NCBI GenBank assembly: GCA_016124255.1
Contig: WGOB01000042.1
Coordinates: 1-35,275 of the forward strand
DNA length: 35,275 bases
Reading direction: 5' to 3'
Source of the DNA: Alphaproteobacteria bacterium
GTDB taxonomy: Bacteria; Pseudomonadota; Alphaproteobacteria; Caulobacterales; Aquidulcibacteraceae
In this document: positions 16,069 to 23,455 of the stretch, piece after piece
Position numbering within the stretch: position 1 is the first letter of the stretch
Layout of the letters: every line of letters starts with the position of its first letter
Notes under the pieces: model-generated
Seen by the model: only the letters and a program-made list of their open reading frames with translations
The model's database searches: none
Told to the model about the DNA's origin: nothing
Position numbers and translations under genes: made by a program

Positions 16069-17133
16069 TCAGCCCGACTTGGCCATGGACCAGAGCGCCT
16101 TGGTATCTTGGGCGCGCGCGCGTGGCATGACGAGAACCTCGCCATTGCTGACCACCACGATCATGTCCTTCACGCCGGCGACCGAGACGCGCGGTCCATC
16201 GCTTCGCAGGAGGTTGTTGTTCGAATCGAGGATAAGGGTCGGTCCCGCAATGGCGTTGCCCGCGTCGTTGCGCGCCGACAGACGCCAGAACGTGTCCCAC
16301 GATCCGACATCGGCCCAGCCGATGGCGCACGGCGCAACCGCGCCGCGCGTGGTTTTCTCCATCACGGCGATATCGATCGGCTGCGCGGGGATGTCCGCGA
16401 ACGACGCTGCAAGCGCGATCCGCCGGCCGTCGCGCCGGGCGCCCGCCAGCGCGGCCAGCGTGCGATCGCGAATGTCCGGCGCCGCCGCGAACTCATCGAG
16501 CAGCAGGTCTGGCGCGAACAGGAACATGCCGCTGTTCCAGAGGTGGCGGCCGGACGCGAGAAAGTCCGCGGCAAGCGCCGATGTCGGCTTCTCGGTGAAG
16601 CTCTCGATGGCGTGAACTCCCTCGCGCAAAGCCGGCCCAACCGCGATATAGCCGTAGCCGGTTTCGGCCGTATCGGGCGTGATGCCGAAGGTTACGATGC
16701 GCTCATGGGCGACAGCGGCGGCGCGCGCAATTGCTGCGACGAAGCCGTCGCGATCCGCGATCACGTGATCCGCGGGCAGGAGCAGGATCAGCGCGTCGGG
16801 CGCAAGCTCGCGACCAAGCGCCGCCGCCGCCGCTGCGGTCGCTGCGGTGTTGCGCCCGACGGGCTCCAGCGCCAGCGCCGCCGGGGTTGTGCCGAGCGCG
16901 GCCAATTGCGTCTCGATCAGATCAGCGTGGCCGGCGTTCGCGAGGATCAAGGGCGCCAGGAACTCGATCGGCCCGGCCATACCCGGCGCCGTCCGCGCGA
17001 CCGTCTCCTGGAACAACGTCCGCTCTCCGAAGAGTGCGTGGAATTGCTTGGGGCGCGACTCCGTAGTCAGCGGCCACAATCGCGTGCCTGACCCGCCGGA
17101 CATGATGGCGGGAAGAATGCGGGGGAGGCGCAT
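16069..17133 (-). CDS. manC: Mannose-1-phosphate guanylyltransferase
   Basis: A 354-residue enzyme making GDP-mannose from GTP and mannose-1-phosphate. The N-terminal PAIMSGGSGTRLWPLT with SRPKQFH is the pyrophosphorylase signature. EPVGRNTAA, LLLPADHVI, GYGYI, FTEKP, WNSGMF and ADVGSWDTFW follow in the expected order. It is the short, single-function form, lacking the C-terminal phosphomannose isomerase domain of the longer bifunctional enzymes. That fits with the divergently transcribed AGE-family gene, which may supply isomerase activity. It is the first gene of the minus-strand nucleotide-sugar operon. Confidence 0.95.
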   Translation of the reverse strand: MRLPRILPAIMSGGSGTRLWPLTTESRPKQFHALFGERTLFQETVARTAPGMAGPIEFLAPLILANAGHADLIETQLAALGTTPAALALEPVGRNTAATAAAAAALGRELAPDALILLLPADHVIADRDGFVAAIARAAAVAHERIVTFGITPDTAETGYGYIAVGPALREGVHAIESFTEKPTSALAADFLASGRHLWNSGMFLFAPDLLLDEFAAAPDIRDRTLAALAGARRDGRRIALAASFADIPAQPIDIAVMEKTTRGAVAPCAIGWADVGSWDTFWRLSARNDAGNAIAGPTLILDSNNNLLRSDGPRVSVAGVKDMIVVVSNGEVLVMPRARAQDTKALWSMAKSG

Positions 17134-17155
17134 CGGGTCGAACTCACGGGGCTGA

Positions 17156-17173
17156 CTCTGCGTCGTCGCAGAG
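17156..17173. promoter_or_regulatory. Inverted repeat between manC and the AGE-family gene
   Basis: CTCTGCG (17156-17162), a TCGT loop, and CGCAGAG (17167-17173) form a perfect 7-bp stem in the 199-bp divergent region 17134-17332. It is 23 bp from the manC start, so it could be an operator or a leader hairpin for manC. The rest of the gap shows a TATAAC box near 17212 but no well-spaced partner, so no promoter is called. Confidence 0.35.
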
Positions 17174-17332
17174 GCGGAAAGCGGGCGCGGCTTAGCCGAT
17201 GAGACAGCCTATAACCAGCCGCAGCGGCTCTGGCCACGCCGGGGGCGATCGGCCGCACGGGGCCCGGCCGCCTCTCTTGCCCGCCTCGGCGCGTTGGCTC
17301 AAAAGCGCCAGTCTGGATTTGAAGGGCCTTCC

Positions 17333-18481
17333 ATGACCGCGCTCGACGCGCTCTTCGCCGACGTACGCCGCTGGATGTTCGATCTCGCGCTGCCGCTGTG
17401 GAGCAAGGCCGCGGTGGATCCCGCACATGGCGGCTTCTTTGAAGCGCTCGACATGACGGCCGCGCCGGTCGAGACGTCGTTCCGACGTCCACGCGTGACG
17501 AGCCGCCAAGTCTACGTTTTTTCTCACGCAGCGATGCTCGGGTGGACGGCGGGCGATGCGGTCGCGCGGCGCGGCGTGGAATTCCTGCTTCGGGGCGAGA
17601 ACGACGGCGCGTGGCCGCAGCGGCTGACGCCGGCCGGCGCACCGAATGATGCGGTGTTTGACCTCTACGACCATGCCTTCCTGCTCTCCGCCTTCGCGTG
17701 GCGCTGGCGCGCCGCGCAGGACCATGAGGCGCTCCAGGCGGCGCACCGTGTCGTTGATTTCATCGAGCGTGCGATGCTGCCCACGGCGTCCATGGATCCG
17801 CGTGGCTTCCTGCACACCAAGCCCCCACAAGGCCCGCGGCTCCAAAATCCGCATATGCATCTGCTCGAAGCCGGTCTCGCCGCCTACGAAGCGACGGGCG
17901 AGCCCCGCTTTGCCGCGCTCTCACACCGCCTCGTCGATCTCTTCCTTGAATGCCTGTTCGATGGACGCACGCTGGGAGAACGGTTCGACGACGCGTGGGG
18001 GCGCGCAGCCGGCGAGGCGGGCCGGACGGTCGAGCCGGGCCACCACTTTGAGTGGGCGTGGATCCTATGTTCCTATCAGCGGCTCATGGGGCGGAACGTC
18101 ACAGCCCAGGCGCTCGCGCTCGTCGACTTCGCCGAGACGTTCGGCGTCGATCGCGAAACGCAGGCGACCTGTCAGAGCGTGCGCGATGACGGCGCCGTGG
18201 TTGATGCGAGTTCGCGCACCTGGCCGAACACCGAGCGGATCAAAGGCTCGCTGGCGGCGTTTGAACTCGCGGGGCGCGATCCGCGTCCCGCTGTGCTCGG
18301 GTCTGCGCGGCTGTTGCTCGACAAATACCTCGCGACGCCGACGCCGGGGCTATGGATTGATCACTTCGACGCAGCCGGCGCGCCGCTGTCGAACGTGTCG
18401 CCCACATCGACGCACTATCATGTGTTTCTTGCGTTCGCCGAATTGCTGCGGTTCGGGCCACGTCTACGCGCGCTGGGCTGA
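17333..18481 (+). CDS. AGE-family sugar epimerase/isomerase
   Basis: A 382-residue (alpha/alpha)6-barrel protein of the N-acylglucosamine 2-epimerase / mannose isomerase superfamily. The conserved His/Glu/Arg-bearing stretches are RQVYVFSHAAMLGW (about 58-71), YDHAFLLSAFAW (about 109-120), NPHMHLLEA (about 168-176), PGHHFEWAWIL (about 232-242) and STHYHVFLAFAE near the end. The ATG at 17333 has GAAGGG seven bases upstream; an in-frame TTG at 17294 is rejected. Members interconvert mannose and glucose/fructose forms or amino sugars. Divergence from manC suggests it feeds mannose-6-phosphate toward GDP-mannose, in place of a classical isomerase (inference). The next gene starts 6 bp downstream. 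Confidence 0.9.
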   Translation: MTALDALFADVRRWMFDLALPLWSKAAVDPAHGGFFEALDMTAAPVETSFRRPRVTSRQVYVFSHAAMLGWTAGDAVARRGVEFLLRGENDGAWPQRLTPAGAPNDAVFDLYDHAFLLSAFAWRWRAAQDHEALQAAHRVVDFIERAMLPTASMDPRGFLHTKPPQGPRLQNPHMHLLEAGLAAYEATGEPRFAALSHRLVDLFLECLFDGRTLGERFDDAWGRAAGEAGRTVEPGHHFEWAWILCSYQRLMGRNVTAQALALVDFAETFGVDRETQATCQSVRDDGAVVDASSRTWPNTERIKGSLAAFELAGRDPRPAVLGSARLLLDKYLATPTPGLWIDHFDAAGAPLSNVSPTSTHYHVFLAFAELLRFGPRLRALG

Positions 18482-18487
18482 AGGCGG

Positions 18488-19735
18488 ATGAACGCGTTGA
18501 CTCTTGTTCGCTCCGCGTATCGGCGTTTGCCGATCGGACTTCGACGCAGAATCGGGGCGCGGATCAATCAGATCATGGAGCCGATCTATGCGCGCGCCAT
18601 GTCGCGCGCCGACCCTGCCTTCGCCCGCGCGACTGACTCCAGGATAGACGTCACGGGGTTGTTTGCGTCCAAGTTAGGCCACGCGCAGGCCGCGAACCTT
18701 TTGGCGCGCGAACTCGAAATGGGCGGGTTCGTTGTAAACCCGGTCGACGCGACAGCGGCGGTGAACGCGGACATGGAGATAGCGCCGCCGCCCACGGCCG
18801 CTGCTGCATCGCAGCTTGGCGTGCTGGTTCTCAACCCCGAAGCGATGGTTCACGCCTTCAACCGGCTTGGCGCCTCGCGTCTCCCGGAGCGAAGGCGCAT
18901 CGGGTATTGGGTGTGGGAGCTTGAACGGGCGCCGGCGCGATGGCGGCGCCTGGCGGGGCATGTGGTTCATGAGATCTGGGCGCCGAGCGCATTTGCGGCG
19001 GAAGCGCTGCGCGCCGCGTTCGATCAGCCGGTGCGCGTTGTGCCGCACGCGTCGGCGCTGGCGCCGCTGCAGCTGAGCGCGGCGCGGCGCACGGCGGCGC
19101 GGGCGGCCCTGGACGTCGGCGAGGACGTCTTCGTGGCGGCGACGAGCTTTGCGTTCACATCCAGCGTCGCGCGCAAGAATCCGGATGCGGCCATCGCTGC
19201 GTTCAGCGCGGCGTTCGCCGGGCGCGAGGATGCGCTGCTGATGATCCGCTGCATCCAGGGGCGCCGGTTTCCGGGCGCGCTTACAGCTTTGAAGGCGCGC
19301 GTCGCGGCGGCCGGCGCTTCGGTGCGGCTGATCGAAGACGGCGGCATCGAGAGCATGCACGATCTCTACGCGGCGTGCGACGCCTACATCTCGCTTCATC
19401 GCAGCGAGGGGTTTGGGCTTAATCTCGCCGAGGCGATGCTGGCGGAGCGCGCCGTCATCGCCACCGGATGGTCCGGCAATCTCGACTTTATGGACGGCGA
19501 TTGCGCCATGCTGATTCCGCCGCGCGCGCTGGTGCCCGTGCATGATCCGCAGGGCGTCTACAAGCAGCGCGGGGCGCGGTGGGCTGAGCCGGATATGGAG
19601 GCGGCGATCGTCGCGTTGCGGGCGCTGAAAGACGATCCCGCGCGCCGTGCTGCGCTGGCGGCCAAGGGCGCCGCGCATGCGCGCGCCGTGCTCAGCGGCG
19701 GGGCCGCGGCGCAGGCGCTGCGCACGCCGCCTTAG
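18488..19735 (+). CDS. GT4-family glycosyltransferase
   Basis: A 415-residue GT-B enzyme. After a basic N-terminal leader (about 1-45), the acceptor half has GYWVWELERAP and EIWAPSAFAA, typical of GT4 proteins of surface-polysaccharide loci. The donor half has SFAFTSSVARKNP, ISLHRSEGFGLNLAEAM with the E-x7-E motif (EGFGLNLAE), and TGWSGNLDFM. It follows the AGE-family gene by 6 bp with a purine-rich ribosome site, so the two form a small operon. Its stop overlaps the stop of the convergent GT2 gene by four bases. The donor is not predictable; GDP-mannose is a reasonable guess from context. Confidence 0.88.
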   Translation: MNALTLVRSAYRRLPIGLRRRIGARINQIMEPIYARAMSRADPAFARATDSRIDVTGLFASKLGHAQAANLLARELEMGGFVVNPVDATAAVNADMEIAPPPTAAAASQLGVLVLNPEAMVHAFNRLGASRLPERRRIGYWVWELERAPARWRRLAGHVVHEIWAPSAFAAEALRAAFDQPVRVVPHASALAPLQLSAARRTAARAALDVGEDVFVAATSFAFTSSVARKNPDAAIAAFSAAFAGREDALLMIRCIQGRRFPGALTALKARVAAAGASVRLIEDGGIESMHDLYAACDAYISLHRSEGFGLNLAEAMLAERAVIATGWSGNLDFMDGDCAMLIPPRALVPVHDPQGVYKQRGARWAEPDMEAAIVALRALKDDPARRAALAAKGAAHARAVLSGGAAAQALRTPP

Positions 19736-20784
19736 GATTTGATCCGGCGCGGAACGGGGCGGCGCTGGAGCACGGCCAGCGGTGACCAGGTGAGCGCGCG
19801 CGCAATGTCGAGCACGGAGGCCGTGCGCGCGCGTTGTTCGGCTTGCCGGGCGCGCCAGATTGAACCAAGGCCGGCGAGCGCTGCGCCCACGCCCCGCCAC
19901 GTCGCCGGGCCAGTGCCGCGAAACGGGGAAATGGCGAGGAAGGCGCAGACGGCGCCGATATGCGCGGGCGCCAGAACCCAAAACAGCCAGGACGGCATGT
20001 TCTTCACGAACGTCCAGGTGCGATTGCGCGTGCCGTGGAAGATTGGAAACGGCGAGCGCGCGCCGCTTGAAGCGCCGCCGATGTGGCGCACGACCGCGTC
20101 CGGCGCCTGGATGACGCGCCAGCCGCGCAGGCGCAAACGGAAGCAGAGATCGACATCTTCGCAATAACAGAAATAGGTTTCATCGAAACCGCCGAGCGCC
20201 CGCCACGCTTCGGCGCGGACGAGCATCGCGGCGCCGCAAGCGCTGAACGTCTCTCCGGGATAGGGCGCGATGCGCGACCGCGGCCAATTGTACCCGCCGC
20301 GCCAGTTGAGCCCCGAGGCGTGGTAATTGTCGCCCAGGCCGTCGTAGCGATCGGGCGTCAGATCCGCGATCTGCGTGCAGCCGATTGCGCCCGCGCGCGG
20401 GTTTGCATCGGCCGCGGCGAGAAGGTGCGCAAGCCAGTCCGGCTCGGGAAATGCATCGGGATTGAGGAGAATGACGAACGGCGCCCGCGCTTGTTCGGCG
20501 AGGCGGTTGTTGCCGGCGGCGAACCCTAGGTTTTGCTCCGATTGCGTGAAGCGGACGCGCGCAGGAATGTCTTCCGGCGCGGGGCGCGCGTTCGCCGGCG
20601 AGGCGTTGTCGAGCAGCAGAATCTCGAAGCGCTGCTCGGTCTGCCGTTCGAGGCTTTCGAACACGCGCGGCAGATGCGCGCGGCTGTTGAAGCTGACGAT
20701 GAGGATGCTGGCGCGCGGCGCCTGCGCGCGCGGCGGGGAGGCGGACACGCGCGGATCAGTCCGACCTGCTCGGCGGCGGTGCAT
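19732..20784 (-). CDS. GT2-family glycosyltransferase
   Basis: A 350-residue GT-A enzyme resembling rhamnosyltransferases of the GT2 family. Motifs: ILIVSFNSRAHL (about 27-38), LLLDNASP, NLGFAAGNN, LLNPDAFPEPD (DxD-like metal site), SACGAAMLVRAEAW, FDETYFCYCEDVDL with the catalytic ED, and a C-terminal VVRHIGGASS. A hydrophobic stretch near residues 268-288 may attach it to the membrane. dTDP-rhamnose is a likely donor given the rfb genes nearby (inference). It is divergent from the DUF2793 gene with 30 bp between starts, so their promoters must overlap. Confidence 0.9.
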   Translation of the reverse strand: MHRRRAGRTDPRVSASPPRAQAPRASILIVSFNSRAHLPRVFESLERQTEQRFEILLLDNASPANARPAPEDIPARVRFTQSEQNLGFAAGNNRLAEQARAPFVILLNPDAFPEPDWLAHLLAAADANPRAGAIGCTQIADLTPDRYDGLGDNYHASGLNWRGGYNWPRSRIAPYPGETFSACGAAMLVRAEAWRALGGFDETYFCYCEDVDLCFRLRLRGWRVIQAPDAVVRHIGGASSGARSPFPIFHGTRNRTWTFVKNMPSWLFWVLAPAHIGAVCAFLAISPFRGTGPATWRGVGAALAGLGSIWRARQAEQRARTASVLDIARALTWSPLAVLQRRPVPRRIKS

Positions 20785-20814
20785 TGTGTTCGGCGTTCGC
20801 CACGGGAGCCTTCC

Positions 20815-22017
20815 TTGTCAGAAACCAGCGCCAATCTCGGTCTTTCCTACCTGCAATCGGCACAAGCGCAAAAGCATGTGACAGTCAATGAATCGTTCCT
20901 GCGGCTGGACGCGCTGACGCAGCTGAGCGTTGAGGCGGCCGATGTCGGCGCGCAGCCAGGATCGCCGAGCGATGGCGCGCTCTACATCCTGCCGGCGGGC
21001 AAGACCGGCGCGGCGTGGGGCGCGATGGCGAATCACGCGCTCGCCTATTGGCGGGATGGCGCGTGGGAGGAGATTGCGCCGCGCGAGGGCTGGGTCGCCT
21101 ATGACCGGGCCAACGACGCCGTGCTCGTGTTCAACGGCGGCGCATGGTCGTCTCTCTCGGCGGCGATGCGCGTCTCCGCGACGGACAGGATTCTCGGACG
21201 GGTCTCCGCCGGCGCGGGCGCTGCGGAGGAGGTGCCCTTCACCGATCAGGCGCAGCAGCTCTGCGACGACATAAGCTTCGCCGCAATGCGGACGACGCTC
21301 GGCGCGGCGGGCCTCAGCGACGCCAATGTGTTCTCGAACGGAAACACGTTCGCCAGCGCCGTCGCGCGCGATGGCGCGGCGGGGACGAACCGGCAGAACT
21401 TGTTCACCAGCGCCGGCTCAAACCGCTGGGCGTATGGGGTGGACAACACCGCGGAAGGCGGCGCCAATGCGGGATCGAACTTCATCCTGGCGAATTTCAG
21501 CGACGCCGGCGGGTTTTTGTCCGTCGCGCTGACGGTGTCGCGCGCCACGGGCGTGTTCGCGTTCGCGGCGACGCCGACAGTGGGCGGGGCCTCCGTGTTT
21601 CATGGCGGCGCGCATTGCATTCCGTCGGCGGACAACACGCGCAACCTCGGATCGGCTTCGTTCCGCTTTGCGACCGTCTACGCCGGCACGGGGACGATCA
21701 ACACATCGGATGCGCGGGAGAAGACGCCGTTCACGCCGATCCCGGCCGGCGTGAAGCGCGCGGTGCGGCGAATCTTCGCCGAAGCGGGCGTCTTCCAGTG
21801 GCGCGCGCGCGTGGCGGAGAAGGGCGACGACGCGCGCCTGCATATCGGCGTGACGGCGCAGGCCGTGGCCGCGGCCTTCGAAGCGGAGGGCGAAGACCCG
21901 CGCCGCTGGGCGCTTTTCTGCGCGGATCGCGGGCCTGACGGGGCGGAGCTCTTGAGCCTGCGCACCGACCAGGTGCTGATGCTCGCGGCCGCTGCGCTCA
22001 TGCATTCGCCGCACTAG
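20815..22017 (+). CDS. Fibre-like protein: DUF2793 plus S74 chaperone/autocleavage domain
   Basis: A 400-residue protein from the TTG at 20815 (GGGAG six bases upstream). The N-terminal DUF2793 domain (about 6-112) has NLGLSYLQSAQAQKHVTVNE, YWRDGAWEEIAP and VFNGGAW. A repetitive Gly/Ala/Asn/Ser-rich middle (about 150-290) resembles trimeric phage fibres (FSNGNTF, LGSASFRFATVYAGTG). The C-terminal part (298-400) looks like the intramolecular chaperone Peptidase_S74, with the Ser298-Asp299 cleavage site in INTSDAREK and a helical end. Such proteins trimerise, then the chaperone cuts itself off. DUF2793 occurs with alphaproteobacterial gene-transfer-agent or phage tails. No other phage gene is nearby, so a glycan-binding or surface role is possible. 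Confidence 0.85.
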   Translation: MSETSANLGLSYLQSAQAQKHVTVNESFLRLDALTQLSVEAADVGAQPGSPSDGALYILPAGKTGAAWGAMANHALAYWRDGAWEEIAPREGWVAYDRANDAVLVFNGGAWSSLSAAMRVSATDRILGRVSAGAGAAEEVPFTDQAQQLCDDISFAAMRTTLGAAGLSDANVFSNGNTFASAVARDGAAGTNRQNLFTSAGSNRWAYGVDNTAEGGANAGSNFILANFSDAGGFLSVALTVSRATGVFAFAATPTVGGASVFHGGAHCIPSADNTRNLGSASFRFATVYAGTGTINTSDAREKTPFTPIPAGVKRAVRRIFAEAGVFQWRARVAEKGDDARLHIGVTAQAVAAAFEAEGEDPRRWALFCADRGPDGAELLSLRTDQVLMLAAAALMHSPH

Positions 22018-22022
22018 AGCAA

Positions 22023-23234
22023 TCATGCGCCAGCGGTCGCGAGCAGCGGAAGGATCGCCGCGTAATCTTCCGCGTAGCGGCGCAGGCTCACCGTCGCGCG
22101 CACGGCGGCCGCTGCGTCGCGGCGCTGCGCCAGCGTTTGCGTGAGCGCGCGGCGCAGAGCGTCGCGGAGCGAGCTGGTGAAACGCACATCATCCGTAGAC
22201 GGATCGACCCATTCGACGGCGGCGCGGGGGAGCTCGGCGAAGGCGTCGATGTCGCAGGCGATGAGCGCCGCGCCCGCGGCGAGGCCTTCAGCGGCGATGC
22301 CGGAGCTCTCGCCGCAGGAGCGGCGCCGCAGCGCGAGCACAAGATCGCAGTCCGCTATCCATGCGCGGTGCTGGGCCTCAGAGAGGCGGCGAAGCGCGAT
22401 CTCGGCCATTCCCTTCGCGGCGAGGGCCTGAGCGGCGGCGCTGAAGCGAGGCTCCAGATCGGCGTCGACGGCGCCGCCGACGCGCACCGCGAAGCGCACG
22501 CCTTCGTCAGCGAGCGCTACGAGCGCTTCAAGCGCCTCGAGCGAGGCTTTCGCGCGCGTGTGGCGCCCAAGCAGGCCGACGATGGGCGCGCGATCGCGGG
22601 CGCGCGCAGCCACCGGTGCGCGAAAATCGCCGGCTTCGTCGAACAGGGCGGGATCGTTGGGGATGAGCGCGGTTCGCGCGATCGGCAGATCGGGGCGCGC
22701 CGCGCGCGCGAGCGCCTCAGCGTAGCGGGAATGAACAATCGCGCCGGAGGAAACGCTGAGGATGTAGGGCAGCACGTGCGTGGCGGCGGAGAGAAGATCG
22801 CGCGCGGGGGGGCGGGCGAAGCGAAGGCGCGCCGCGATCAGCGCGCCGGTTTCCGCCCCGAACATCTGCGCGAACGCCGCATCCGCGCAGCCGGCGTCGC
22901 ACAGCATGTTGAGCGGCTGGGGCTCGTGCACGAGTGCAATGGCGCCCGTCTCGCGCAGGCGGTGGAAGAGCGGCGCGTGCGCGGCGGTGTTGGCGATCTG
23001 AACGATCTCCAGCCCGGAAGAGCGCGGCAGCCCGCGGGCAAAACTGCGGACCGCGACGCGCGCGCCGAGAAACGTGCGTTCATCGGCGTCGAGCGCGCGG
23101 TCCTTAGGGGCGCAGATCTCCACGGCCGGCGCCCCGGCCATGACGCACGCCCGCGCGAGGAGGAAGGTGAACCCGCGGAAGCCGCCCAGGTCACGGTCGA
23201 TGCGGGCCGTGAGGCGGATGGGCGCCGGCGTCAC
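22023..23234 (-). CDS. Glycosyltransferase, GT4-like
   Basis: A 403-residue GT-B-like protein with a GTG start. The N-terminal half has DLGGFRGFTFLLARA (acceptor loop), VQIANTAAHAPLFHRL and LVHEPQPLNMLCD. The C-terminal half has IVGLLGRHTRAKASLEAL, RAWIADCDLVLALR and a shortened Glu motif CGESSGIAAEG (spacing E-x6-E rather than E-x7-E), followed by ACDIDAFAELP. The start overlaps the stop of the 70-residue gene upstream by four bases (GTGA), so the pair is translationally coupled. It ends 5 bp from the convergent DUF2793 gene. The donor is unknown. Confidence 0.82.
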   Translation of the reverse strand: MTPAPIRLTARIDRDLGGFRGFTFLLARACVMAGAPAVEICAPKDRALDADERTFLGARVAVRSFARGLPRSSGLEIVQIANTAAHAPLFHRLRETGAIALVHEPQPLNMLCDAGCADAAFAQMFGAETGALIAARLRFARPPARDLLSAATHVLPYILSVSSGAIVHSRYAEALARAARPDLPIARTALIPNDPALFDEAGDFRAPVAARARDRAPIVGLLGRHTRAKASLEALEALVALADEGVRFAVRVGGAVDADLEPRFSAAAQALAAKGMAEIALRRLSEAQHRAWIADCDLVLALRRRSCGESSGIAAEGLAAGAALIACDIDAFAELPRAAVEWVDPSTDDVRFTSSLRDALRRALTQTLAQRRDAAAAVRATVSLRRYAEDYAAILPLLATAGA

Positions 23235-23443
23235 TCCGGCGGCTCGGACTTCGCGGCGCGCGTTTCCAGGCGGCGGATGCGCTCCTCCAGCGCGGCGTGA
23301 AGCGCGAGCGCATCCGGCTCGGTGAGGCGATCGTCGCCCTGGCGCGGCGCGTCGAGCACATCGGTGCGGCCCGCGGCGGCGAAGGCGCGCTGCATCAGGC
23401 GGAAGACCGCGCGGTAAAAGGAACGGCGAAGGCTGGCGAACAT
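23231..23443 (-). CDS. Small basic-amphipathic protein of unknown function
   Basis: A 70-residue protein, not recognised. The N-terminus (FASLRRSFYRAVFRLMQRAF) is a basic amphipathic helix that could lie on the membrane. The C-terminal 30 residues (EPDALALHAALEERIRRLE) look like a short coiled coil. It follows the hydrolase/methyltransferase gene by 12 bp and overlaps the next glycosyltransferase start by four bases, which supports it being real. Similar small helical partners occur beside glycosyltransferases, but that role is an inference. Confidence 0.62.
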   Translation of the reverse strand: MFASLRRSFYRAVFRLMQRAFAAAGRTDVLDAPRQGDDRLTEPDALALHAALEERIRRLETRAAKSEPPE

Positions 23444-23455
23444 GCGGACCCGGAT

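Noticed and set aside
14546-16615. 689-codon open frame on the plus strand
   Set aside because: It runs antisense through rfbD, the SDR gene, rfbC and manC, all with complete family motifs. Its Arg/Ala-rich sequence has no domain; in this GC-rich DNA the antisense frame stays open by chance.
18674-20164. 496-codon minus-strand open frame
   Set aside because: It crosses both the GT4 and GT2 genes, which have intact motifs; composition is typical of a shadow frame.
20815-22017. Prophage remnant
   Set aside because: Only one fibre-like gene is found; no integrase, capsid, terminase, lysis gene or attachment site is visible nearby.
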